NCBI RefSeq assembly: GCF_004348985.1
Contig: NZ_SMKW01000001.1
Coordinates: 186,001 to 250,000 of the forward strand
Length of the DNA: 64,000 nucleotides
Origin: Saccharopolyspora elongata
GTDB lineage: Bacteria > Actinomycetota > Actinomycetes > Mycobacteriales > Pseudonocardiaceae
Direction of reading: 5' to 3'
Shown: one piece after another, positions 51,601 through 58,708 of the stretch
Numbering within the stretch: the first letter of the stretch is position 1
How the letters are laid out: every line of letters starts with the position of its first letter
Position numbers and translations under genes: made by a program
Notes under the pieces: model-generated
What the model was told of the DNA's origin: nothing
The model's input: the letters and a program-made list of their open reading frames with translations, nothing else
Database searches by the model: none

Positions 51601-52133
51601 AGCGGTTGATGGCGATCGCGGTGCTGGCGCTGGCCGCGCTGCTCGGTGGCGCGGGCACGGCGCTCGCGCACAACGTGCTGGTCAGCAGCGACCCGCCGGA
51701 AGGCGCTCAGCTGGCCACCGGGCCCCGTGAGGTCCGGTTGACCTTCGATCAGCCGGTGCGCACCGGCGAGGGCTACAACACGGTCAACGTGGTCGGCCCG
51801 GACGGCACGTACTGGACCGACGGGGAGGTGCGGGTCGAGGGCAATTCGGTCGTCGCACCGGTCCGCGAGCTCGGTCCGGCGGGTGTCTACACGGTCGGCT
51901 ACCGGGTGCTGTCCAACGACGGCCACCCGGTGCCCGGCAAGGTCACCTTCACGCTGACCGCACCGGGCAAGGGCACGCCGGCCCCGGCCCCGCAGAACGC
52001 GGACCAGCCCGGCCAGCAGGCGGAGTCGGCGGAGTCCGGCGGCACGCCGATCTGGCCGTGGATCGTGGGTGCGGTGGTCGTGGTCGCCCTCGGCCTCGTC
52101 CTCGCCCTACGCCTGGGCAAACCGAAGAACTGA
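51597..52133 (+). CDS. CopC-domain copper-binding protein, membrane-anchored
   Basis: A 178-residue protein. The signal peptide ends at TALAHNVLVSSDPPEG, so mature His1 would bind copper as in CopC; the Ig-like domain includes EVRLTFDQPV and the second His in VLSNDGHPVPGKVTF. A Pro/Gln spacer leads to a C-terminal helix (WPWIVGAVVVVALGLVLAL). The GTG start overlaps the YcnI stop (GTGA). No copD-like permease follows, which is unusual. Confidence 0.92.
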   Translation: MKRLMAIAVLALAALLGGAGTALAHNVLVSSDPPEGAQLATGPREVRLTFDQPVRTGEGYNTVNVVGPDGTYWTDGEVRVEGNSVVAPVRELGPAGVYTVGYRVLSNDGHPVPGKVTFTLTAPGKGTPAPAPQNADQPGQQAESAESGGTPIWPWIVGAVVVVALGLVLALRLGKPKN

Positions 52134-52200
52134 CGCCCGGGCAGATCGACGGCTGAAGGGCACCTCCGACCAGGTTCACCACCCGATGAGGTGGGTTCTT

Positions 52201-52248
52201 CCGCAATTTCAATGGAAATTGGACCTTCGATTTCAATGGAAATTGCGG
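52201..52248. repeat. AT-rich repeat, family A copy 5, arms in the same orientation
   Basis: CCGCAATTTCAATGGAAATT and ATTTCAATGGAAATTGCGG flank GGACCTTCG. In this copy the middle of the arms does not pair (AATGG faces AATGG), unlike copies 1-4, so it is a rearranged or half-inverted form. It lies between convergent copC and DUF397 genes. Confidence 0.85.
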
Positions 52249-52281
52249 GGCTCGATCGGAACGTGCCTGGTCGGACGATGG

Positions 52282-52328
52282 GTGAAGGGCACCTCCTGCC
52301 GAGCAACTCGGCAAGGGGTGCCCTTCAC
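52282..52328. terminator. Hairpin ending the DUF397 gene
   Basis: GTGAAGGGCACC pairs with GGTGCCCTTCAC, with an inner TGCCGAG/CTCGGCA stem. It is 6 nt from the DUF397 stop on the minus strand. Confidence 0.75.
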
Positions 52329-52333
52329 GTCGT

Positions 52334-52534
52334 TCAGCCGTCGAACTTGCCGGTCTTGACGGCGGCGACGAACGCCGACCACTGGGCGGCGGTCGTGGTG
52401 AAGTGACCGGCGGCGCGGTTCTTGGTGTCGCGAACCGCAGCCCCGCCACCGATGCGCCCGACCTCGACGCAGTTGGTTTCTTGGCTGCTCCGGCTCGACT
52501 TCCGCCAACCGGCGGGGGCCTGCGATAACGTCAT
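52334..52534 (-). CDS. DUF397 protein
   Basis: A 66-residue DUF397 protein: GWRKSSRSSQETNCVEV and AVRDTKN, then HFTTTAAQWSAFVAAVKTG. These small proteins partner with XRE-DUF5753 regulators in actinomycetes and can act as their antagonists. ATGA overlap with the regulator stop confirms a tight pair. Confidence 0.95.
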   Translation of the reverse strand: MTLSQAPAGWRKSSRSSQETNCVEVGRIGGGAAVRDTKNRAAGHFTTTAAQWSAFVAAVKTGKFDG

Positions 52535-53388
52535 TTCAGCGTCTCCTCCTGGTTGATGACGCGGGCAATGAGCTCGGCCGTGGCGTCTGGGCTCAACGCC
52601 ACCTGCTCGACATCCTCCCGCGCTGAGACGAACGCTTTCACGTCTGCCTCGTCACGAAGAAACACCGATGACCTGTGGTGCTCTAGATGCACCACGGGCG
52701 CGGCCTTGGCGAACGCCAAGAGGACGAACGGCCCGGCGTGCGCCGGTGTCCATCCGGCAGAACGCGGGATGACTCGGATCTCGACGTTGTCCCGCTCGCC
52801 CATTTCCATGAGGAACTGGAGCTGTTCGATCATCACTTCCGGGCCACCGACCGACTGGTGCAGCGCCGACTCAAGCATGAACGCGGTAAATCGAATCGGA
52901 GCGCGCTTGCGGACGATCAAGTCACGGCGACCAAGGCGCATCATCACCCGCTTGTCGGCTTCACCGCTGGGAATTCCCTCGCTCATGATCGCCCGCGCGT
53001 AGTCAGCGGTCTGCAACAGACCAGGCATGAGAATCGGCGCGACGTCGGTGATCGCGGTGGCCATCCGCTCGAACTCCAGTAACGCGGCCAATTGATCTGC
53101 CTCACCGGTCCTACCGACTGACACCGTGTTCGGTGGTTCCGAGACCGCTTCTCGAGTCAGCTTCATCAGCCGATCCCTGGTCGCACCGTTCATGCCGAGC
53201 ACCGCGCAGAGGGCCGACACGGATTCGGTCGATGGCACGCGTTGGCCGCGTTCCCAGCGCACGACGACCGAATGGGAGACATCCAGCTTCGCCGCGAGCT
53301 GGCGAAGTCCAAGCCCTGCCCTGTTTCGCGCATCCCGGAGTTCTGCGCCGAGAACGTACGCACGCGGTGCAGGAGTGGTCTCGTCCAT
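52531..53388 (-). CDS. XRE regulator with DUF5753 domain
   Basis: A 285-residue regulator. Helix-turn-helix at residues about 13-70 (LRDARNRAGLGLRQLAAKLDVSHSVVVRWERG), then the DUF5753 domain with FERMATAITDVAPILMPGLLQTADYARA and VFLRDEADVKAF. Relatives control development or antibiotic production and pair with DUF397 proteins. ATG at 53388 is chosen because it precedes the helix-turn-helix; TAGTGT on the minus strand lies 7 nt upstream, again a leaderless layout. It is divergent from two small genes, with a dyad between. Confidence 0.93.
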   Translation of the reverse strand: MDETTPAPRAYVLGAELRDARNRAGLGLRQLAAKLDVSHSVVVRWERGQRVPSTESVSALCAVLGMNGATRDRLMKLTREAVSEPPNTVSVGRTGEADQLAALLEFERMATAITDVAPILMPGLLQTADYARAIMSEGIPSGEADKRVMMRLGRRDLIVRKRAPIRFTAFMLESALHQSVGGPEVMIEQLQFLMEMGERDNVEIRVIPRSAGWTPAHAGPFVLLAFAKAAPVVHLEHHRSSVFLRDEADVKAFVSAREDVEQVALSPDATAELIARVINQEETLK

Positions 53389-53468
53389 GCACCACACACT
53401 AAGCCACCCCATAGTGCCGCGTCGCCATTCAGTCGGGCGATTGTCCACAAACGACAAGACCGAAACCA

Positions 53469-53493
53469 TTGGTCTCGGAAACAACGAGACCAA
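53469..53493. promoter_or_regulatory. Dyad TTGGTCTCG-N7-CGAGACCAA, candidate regulator operator
   Basis: A perfect 9-bp dyad (53469-53477 and 53485-53493) in the divergent gap between the XRE gene and the small zinc-finger-like gene, 19 nt before the latter's start. A further GAGACCA follows at 53494. It could bind the XRE regulator and control the pair of small genes. Confidence 0.5.
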
Positions 53494-53511
53494 GAGACCA
53501 TCGGGGTCGGC

Positions 53512-53736
53512 ATGACACAGCCACTTCAGCGCTACTACTGGCTTCCCGTCGTAGACGAGTCGAGCAGCGGCGGCATGGTCCGCCACGCATTCAGCGGCAG
53601 ACATGCAGATTCCGGCGCAAACGATGTCTCGTTCTGCGGCAAGCGCTTCTGCCTCGCGAAACCGTCTGAAATGGACTGGATCCAGGCGCCGTCGTGCCAA
53701 GACTGCAACTCGCTGCTGAAAGCGTTGAAGGGATGA
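53512..53736 (+). CDS. Small Cys/His protein, zinc-finger-like (74 aa)
   Basis: A 74-residue protein with YYWLPVVDESSSG, a His in RHAF, two cysteines in VSFCGKRFC and two in SCQDC. The set H-CxxxxC-CxxC suggests a small metal-bound fold. Similar small genes occur next to XRE/DUF397 pairs in actinomycetes, as I recall, but have no proven role. Its stop overlaps the next start by ATGA. Confidence 0.65.
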   Translation: MTQPLQRYYWLPVVDESSSGGMVRHAFSGRHADSGANDVSFCGKRFCLAKPSEMDWIQAPSCQDCNSLLKALKG

Positions 53737-54056
53737 CCATGATCGCCTGGACCATCATCGTCGGTACCGCTGCCGTCCTGCTCACCCTCTGGCCGATGTA
53801 CCGGAGCTACTTCTACCGAGCCCAGCACGCCGGAAGCGGCGAAGGCGCGCTGACCGTGCGGTACCTGATCGCGCGGATCGAAGCCGAGACCACCAACAGC
53901 GGCCAGCACCGCCTTCGCGAAACGCCTGCGATCCGCGGGAATCCGGCCGAGCAGCTCGCCACCGACGCGGACCGGCCGCCAACCGCCGACCACGACGGCT
54001 TCACGCGTCATTCCGAGATCCTGAGCCGAATACTCGCCGGGCTCGAACGCCTGTAG
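53733..54056 (+). CDS. Small membrane protein overlapping the Cys/His gene (107 aa)
   Basis: A 107-residue protein with an N-terminal helix (IAWTIIVGTAAVLLTLWPMY) and a charged cytosolic tail containing LTVRYLIARIEAE and SEILSRILAGLERL. It begins within the previous stop codon (ATGA), or two codons later. No family is recognised. It is probably a partner of the Cys/His protein. Confidence 0.6.
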   Translation: MTMIAWTIIVGTAAVLLTLWPMYRSYFYRAQHAGSGEGALTVRYLIARIEAETTNSGQHRLRETPAIRGNPAEQLATDADRPPTADHDGFTRHSEILSRILAGLERL

Positions 54057-54168
54057 ACCCGGTCCGGCTGCCGTACCCCCGACCGGCAGCCGGACCATCC
54101 CACCTCGTTCCAACGGGAGTCCCCGGAGTTTCTCGGTTCACGTTTCCGCTGGTCACGTGCCGAAAGCT

Positions 54169-54205
54169 GCGGGCAGGCAGTTCCCCCTCCCCGATGCCTG
54201 CCCGC
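54169..54205. terminator. Hairpin GCGGGCAGGCA/TGCCTGCCCGC
   Basis: Perfect 11-bp stem with a 15-nt C-rich loop, about 110 nt after the small membrane gene and in the convergent gap. Confidence 0.65.
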
Positions 54206-54209
54206 TCCC

Positions 54210-54242
54210 GCGCCCCGCAGCCCGCCCCCGGCTGCGGGGCGC
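54210..54242. terminator. Hairpin GCGCCCCGCAGCC/GGCTGCGGGGCGC
   Basis: Perfect 13-bp stem with a CGCCCCC loop, 4 nt after the previous hairpin. Confidence 0.7.
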
Positions 54243-54275
54243 CTCACATTCCGCCGGGTCACGTCGAGCAGTTGG

Positions 54276-54336
54276 CGGTTTCGCGCGAAACCGGCGATCC
54301 GCCTGCGGGAGCGCGGCGGTTTCGCGCGAAAACGCC
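54276..54336. repeat. Paired palindromes, family B locus 6
   Basis: CGGTTTCGCGCGAAACCG at 54276-54293 and GGCGGTTTCGCGCGAAAACG starting at 54315; centres 41 nt apart. It is the third structure in the convergent gap before the isonitrile-synthase-like gene. Confidence 0.9.
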
Positions 54337-54348
54337 GCCCGTGACCGG

Positions 54349-57009
54349 TCACTTGCTGCGCAGCCGGATGCGGTCGAAGAGCGCCGGGTCGAGCGTCCCG
54401 GCGCGGTCCACGGACCGGGCCGGGACCATGAACCACGGCTGGGCGCTCTCCCGCGCCGCGCGCACCGGCACGAAACCCTGGTCCACCAGCGAAATCGCGT
54501 AGTCGACCGACACCTCGCAGAGGTCGTTGAGCGCGGCCGTGCCGTGCCACGGCATCACCCCGGCGCCGCCGAGCGGGACGAACCGCAGCCGGCCCGCTGC
54601 CGGGCGGATGGACAGGCTCATCCGCACGCAGCCCTCCCGCCACAGCACCGAGTAGTCGAGCTCCTCGTCGACGTGCTTGTTCGCCAGGTAGGTGACCGTT
54701 TCCCGCCACGCCGTCGCCAGCAGGTCGCCGCGCGCCCGGCGGACCTCGGCCGGCACCGCAGGATCGGTCAGGTCGAAGGGATTCGCGTAGATCCGCTGCG
54801 ACCACGCGAACGGATCGCCGCCGGGGCAGGGGATGTCGACGGCCTGCAGCACGGAGCGGAACAGCTCGGCGAACCGCGGCCGCCCAGGCCCGGCCGGGTC
54901 CCGGGCGTCGGCTTCCGCCAGCGCCGCCCGCGGATCGCGGCGGACGTCCAGCCCGGCGAACGCCGTGGCGTACCGGTCGCGGTGCTTCGCCAGCAGCTCC
55001 GGCCGCTGCGTGCGGTCGCCGCACCGCGGATGCGCGTCGGCGGCGTCGTCGAAGTCCTCGACCGCCACCACGTCCCGCAGCCCCGCGCTTTCCACCTGTG
55101 CGACCAGCTCCCGGTGGTAGCCCGCGTAGCGGTCCGGCTCCCGGAACCTGAAGTGGCTGGCATCGGTGAGCGCCCGCACCGCGATGCCCGGCGGGTGGAT
55201 CTGCCGGACGGCCTCGTCGAGCTGCCGCAACCGGATCAGCATGGCCAGCTCGGCGAGGTCGGGCAGCCCGCCGAGCGCCTTCAGCCGGGAGCCGTCCTGC
55301 TTCAGCGACGGCCCCACCACGACGAACGGGATGCGCTCCCCGGCCTCGATCGAGGCGAGCATGTCCCGATCGGCCGCCGCGGGCGGATACGCCGTCCTGG
55401 CCGCGCCGAACGGCTTCGCCGTCACGACCCGCCACACCGCCCGGCAGATCGCCGCCGGATCGGCGCGGGCACCGACCTCGCGGCCGAGCCGCCGTCCGTC
55501 GGCCACCGCGGTCGCGACCAGCGACTCGACGATCCGCGACTGCTCCCCCGCGGTCAGTTCCACGCCGTGCGACCAGATCGTGGGGCGGGTGCTGAGGTCC
55601 CCGATCCGCAGCCTGCTCAGCGACGTCACGTGCGACAGCTGCGGCGCGTCGGCCGAGTGCCCGCGCCCCAACGGGACCGGCTGCGGCAGCGACTCGAACG
55701 TCCTTATCCCGCACGGGCCTTGACCACCACCGTCCACAGTGAACCCGGGCGGGCGCGCGGCCACCACCGAGGCGGCGGGGAACGCCGCCCGCAGCGCTTC
55801 GCGATTGCCGGCCGAGTCGTCGAAGGCGGCGACGAGCTCGTGCTCCGGCATGTCGTGCAGCGCCGCGACCTTCTGCCCCGCGACCGGCCCGTCATCGGTG
55901 GTGCGCAGGTCGAGGTGGCCGAGTCCGTGGCGGCTCAGGACCTCTTCGGTGGCGGCCCGCATCCGGTGGCGGCGACCGGTCAACCAGACGACCCGGGCAC
56001 CGGCCTGTTCCAGATCCCGGACGAATTCCACCAGGCCCGGCGCCGGTTCGTCGGTCAGCAGGGCTTCCCGGTGCCACGCGACGTTCTGGCGGTACTCGGC
56101 GTACAACGCGTCCCAGTCGAGTTCGGGATACCGCGCCGGCAGCCCGTTCGCCGCCAGGAACGGGCGCCAGCCCGGCCGGTACAGCCCGGGCAGCACGTCG
56201 AGCCGCGCCGGGGCGACGAACTCGTCGATGCCGTGCGCTTCGCCCAACCGGCGCAACGCCTCGCCGACCCGGTGCTTCGGGTGCAAGGCGCAGAAGTCGA
56301 GGTCCACGGCGACCAGCGGGCGCGGCAGGCCCGGCTCGTTCCGGCACCGCGCGCTGCGCGACCGGACCAGCCGGACGACCCGGCTGAGGATCTCGTGCTG
56401 CTCCGCCACGACGACGTGCACGAAGCGGAGCCACGGGTGGTCACCGGCGAACGCGGCCGCGGTCGGCTCGGCCAGGTGGCGCAGTTCCTGCGCGATGACG
56501 CGCTCGAAGGCGGCCCGGACCCGGTCCTGCTCGTCGCCGCTGATGAACACGCACGCGGCCGCCAGCTCGTCCAACTGCTCGTCCAGCGCGGTGACGACGC
56601 CCGGCACCCCGGACCGCGCGCGGCGGATCCCGCCGAGCACGATGCGCCCGGTGGCCGTCGCCGCCGAATCCAGCTCGACGCCGAGCTCGCCGGCCGGCAG
56701 GAAACCCCGCGCCAGCAGCCCGCGGAACGTGATCAGCAGCGGCCGGACCACGAACTCGGCGAGGTGCTCCGGCGCCGTCCAGCCCGGCGGCCGGCCGGCC
56801 ACGATCCGCTTCAACCACAGCACATCGCCGGGGAACTCCCAGCGCGCCAACTCACCCAGGGGGATCGCGTTCCGCGCCGCGGACAGCTCTCCCACCGCCC
56901 GGTGCTCGCCGGTCCCGGCCGCCGCCACGCAGTAGAGCCGCAGCAGCGGGTCCTCGTCCAGCAATTCCCCCAGCCGCTCCGACCGGACATCCGGACCGCA
57001 CAAAACCAT
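54349..57009 (-). CDS. Unknown region - HAD phosphatase-like domain - isonitrile-synthase (DIT1/PvcA) fusion
   Basis: A 887-residue protein in three parts. Residues 1-225: unrecognised, helical, with an RPLLITFRGLLARGFLP stretch. About 230-430: HAD-like fold with motif I VAVDLDFCALH, motif II WLTGRRHR, motif III Lys in VAGQKVAALHD, motif IV VAAFDDSAGN. About 505-880: DIT1/PvcA family, with DPAAICRAVWRVV, ERIPFVVVGPSLKQDGSRLK, GGLPDLAELAMLIRLRQLDE, the ALTDASHFR strand and the diagnostic VRMSLSIRP then VMPWHGTAAL. PvcA-type enzymes convert Tyr or Trp plus ribulose-5-phosphate to an isonitrile. Here TDA replaces the usual SDG. The product is unknown. Start: ATG at 57009; the SD is poor and a TTG two codons on has GGAG at good spacing. 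Confidence 0.85.
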   Translation of the reverse strand: MVLCGPDVRSERLGELLDEDPLLRLYCVAAAGTGEHRAVGELSAARNAIPLGELARWEFPGDVLWLKRIVAGRPPGWTAPEHLAEFVVRPLLITFRGLLARGFLPAGELGVELDSAATATGRIVLGGIRRARSGVPGVVTALDEQLDELAAACVFISGDEQDRVRAAFERVIAQELRHLAEPTAAAFAGDHPWLRFVHVVVAEQHEILSRVVRLVRSRSARCRNEPGLPRPLVAVDLDFCALHPKHRVGEALRRLGEAHGIDEFVAPARLDVLPGLYRPGWRPFLAANGLPARYPELDWDALYAEYRQNVAWHREALLTDEPAPGLVEFVRDLEQAGARVVWLTGRRHRMRAATEEVLSRHGLGHLDLRTTDDGPVAGQKVAALHDMPEHELVAAFDDSAGNREALRAAFPAASVVAARPPGFTVDGGGQGPCGIRTFESLPQPVPLGRGHSADAPQLSHVTSLSRLRIGDLSTRPTIWSHGVELTAGEQSRIVESLVATAVADGRRLGREVGARADPAAICRAVWRVVTAKPFGAARTAYPPAAADRDMLASIEAGERIPFVVVGPSLKQDGSRLKALGGLPDLAELAMLIRLRQLDEAVRQIHPPGIAVRALTDASHFRFREPDRYAGYHRELVAQVESAGLRDVVAVEDFDDAADAHPRCGDRTQRPELLAKHRDRYATAFAGLDVRRDPRAALAEADARDPAGPGRPRFAELFRSVLQAVDIPCPGGDPFAWSQRIYANPFDLTDPAVPAEVRRARGDLLATAWRETVTYLANKHVDEELDYSVLWREGCVRMSLSIRPAAGRLRFVPLGGAGVMPWHGTAALNDLCEVSVDYAISLVDQGFVPVRAARESAQPWFMVPARSVDRAGTLDPALFDRIRLRSK

Positions 57010-57309
57010 CTCCAATCCAACAATTCCGGAAAAAACGCACGCACCACGAATTCCCGCTCGCGTGCGCGAGCGGGCAGTGCAAAAATCAGCGATCACGCCC
57101 GAGCGAATTCGCCCGCACTCGAGCAAGAAACACCGGCACCGCAGGCACTACCGGCCCGCGATGCCGAAAAAAGCGACTACTACCAGGGAAAACGTCGAAT
57201 TCGCCCCGACCGAACCGGCCCATGCCGATCGTCGAAGCACCAGTTCAACCGGCGCGTCGGCGCGCAGACACCCGACGGGACCGCCGATGACGCGCCCGTC
57301 GCCGAGTGG
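57010..57309. other. 300-nt leader region before the isonitrile-synthase fusion gene
   Basis: Less GC-rich than its flanks. It contains the 57053-57074 hairpin and a T-run after it on the coding strand, as well as the promoter of the fusion gene. No gene is seen. Confidence 0.5.
57053..57074. terminator. Hairpin in the leader of the isonitrile-synthase fusion gene
   Basis: CCCGCTCGCG and CGCGAGCGGG around TG, a perfect 10-bp stem about 45 nt before the start codon. On the coding strand it is followed after about 16 nt by TTTTTT, so it could act as an attenuator or leader terminator rather than ending the upstream gene. Confidence 0.55.
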
Positions 57310-57612
57310 TCATTCACCATCGGCGAGTTGCACGAGCGGGACGCAGCAGTCGCCTTCCAGCCGCTGCACCGCGATCCGGCCGCAGCGCTCCAGCTCCTGC
57401 CGGGTGATCCAGCCCGCGGCGTAATGGCGGTAGGCCTGGGCCAGCAGGACGAGCTCCGCGAGGTGATCGGCGTGCCGACGCCGGAGGTCTTCGGGCAACC
57501 GGGGCAGCGAACCGGCCTGGCTGTCCACCACTTCGTCGAGCACCTGCGCAGCGCGCAACGCGTGCGCACGGCGCCAACGCGGCATCCGCGGCAAGAACTT
57601 CGCGATCCTCAT
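57310..57612 (-). CDS. Small protein of unknown function (100 aa)
   Basis: A 100-residue basic, Arg-rich, helical protein starting MRIAKFLPRMPRWRRAH; the C-terminal half (LAQAYRHYAAGWITRQELERCGRIAVQRLEG) has a plausible folded look with a pair of cysteines at the end. GACGGG lies 6 nt before the ATG, preferred over a start seven codons earlier. No family is recognised. It lies between the APH-type kinase and the isonitrile-synthase fusion on the same strand. Confidence 0.5.
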   Translation of the reverse strand: MRIAKFLPRMPRWRRAHALRAAQVLDEVVDSQAGSLPRLPEDLRRRHADHLAELVLLAQAYRHYAAGWITRQELERCGRIAVQRLEGDCCVPLVQLADGE

Positions 57613-57756
57613 CGACAGCCCGTCCCGTAGCAACGCACCGATGCAGCAGTTCGCCCGTATGGTTTACCCCTTCCGCCGGACGCTCGTCAGCAGAAATTGC
57701 CCAACGAACGCGGCGATCGACCCAACATCGCCCGTTCGGCCTAGCAATCGACCGGA

Positions 57757-58668
57757 TCAGCTGTACGGCACCCATTGCGTGAAGAGATCTCCGTCCCTGA
57801 TCGTGCGCAGCCGCTGGTGCAGTTGCTCGCGAACCCCGGGATTGCTGCGCAGGATCGGGAGCACCCCGGTGGTGATCTTCAGCTCGCGCAGTTCGCGCAG
57901 CACGGCAAAGCCGTCCCAGCGCGTGATGTCGAAGCCGTAGGCCCTGGCCAGGTCGTCGTGCCAGCCCGGCGGGTGCCCCATCCGCAGCCGCCCCACCGCG
58001 ATCGGCGTCAGATCCCACTCCGGCGGGCCCATGCACAGCGAATCCAGGTCGCACAGCAGCGGCCCGTCCGCGCCGCCGATCACGTTGCCGAGGTGCGCGT
58101 CCGCGTGGATGACGCTGCGCGCCAGCGGGAACCGCAGCCCCGCCAGGCGCTCTTCCAACACGTCGCAGCGCTGCGCGAGAAACCGGTGATCGGCCGGATC
58201 GATGTCCACCGCGTCGGTCAGCCGACGACGGATATCCGCCATCGGCTGCCAGTCCAGGAACGTCGGGGACGGCGGCTTCGAGTGCATCTGGCGCAACAGC
58301 TCGCCGAGGTCGGCGCCGCCGGGCATCGGCCCGGTCTCGGGCACGTACTCCCAGAAGGTCGCCAGGTGTTCGCCCACCTGGACCGGCTGCTCAAGTCCCG
58401 GCAGCAGGCGCACGGCGGGAACCCCGTGCGCGGCCAGCCAGCGCGCGGCCTCCACGGCGTTGAAGGCTCGATAGGTGAACGACGGGGAAAGCACTACGCG
58501 GACGACCACGCGCTGGTCCCGAAGCAGGAAAACCCCGTTGTTGACGATTCGGAGCAATCGCGCGCCGGTCGGGTCGAGGCCGACGGCGGCGCAGATCTCG
58601 GTCAGTGCCAGCTCCAGCTCCGGCGGGATGCACCGACCCTGTTCCAGTGGTTGTGTCTTCATGCTCAT
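57757..58668 (-). CDS. Aminoglycoside-phosphotransferase (APH) family kinase
   Basis: A 303-residue small-molecule kinase with the APH/ChoK fold: a lobe with RIVNNGVFLLRDQRVVVRV, the catalytic loop VIHADAHLGNVI (Asp and Asn) and the metal Asp in LLCDLDSLCMGPPEWDL. These enzymes phosphorylate aminoglycosides, macrolides, choline or cell metabolites; many genomic copies are not resistance genes. It begins 40 nt after the XRE-TPR regulator and is likely co-transcribed with it. Whether it modifies the product of the nearby isonitrile-synthase homologues is unknown. Confidence 0.85.
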   Translation of the reverse strand: MSMKTQPLEQGRCIPPELELALTEICAAVGLDPTGARLLRIVNNGVFLLRDQRVVVRVVLSPSFTYRAFNAVEAARWLAAHGVPAVRLLPGLEQPVQVGEHLATFWEYVPETGPMPGGADLGELLRQMHSKPPSPTFLDWQPMADIRRRLTDAVDIDPADHRFLAQRCDVLEERLAGLRFPLARSVIHADAHLGNVIGGADGPLLCDLDSLCMGPPEWDLTPIAVGRLRMGHPPGWHDDLARAYGFDITRWDGFAVLRELRELKITTGVLPILRSNPGVREQLHQRLRTIRDGDLFTQWVPYS

Positions 58669-58708
58669 CGTTTCGGACCGACGGCACCGCTGCCCCGGCG
58701 CGCCGAGC

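Noticed and set aside
27628-54336. Paired palindromes considered as CRISPR or mini-transposon ends
   Set aside because: Only two units per locus, intervening sequence of about 22-25 nt is GC-rich and not spacer-like, and no cas or transposase gene is in the window. No flanking target duplications were evident.
54157-57630. An 1157-codon frame antisense to the isonitrile-synthase fusion
   Set aside because: It lacks domains, is Arg/Pro-rich, and the minus-strand frame has recognisable HAD and DIT1 motifs.
57757-58668. APH-type kinase as an antibiotic-resistance gene
   Set aside because: Family membership alone does not show drug phosphorylation; the context is a regulator pair, so no resistance function is claimed.
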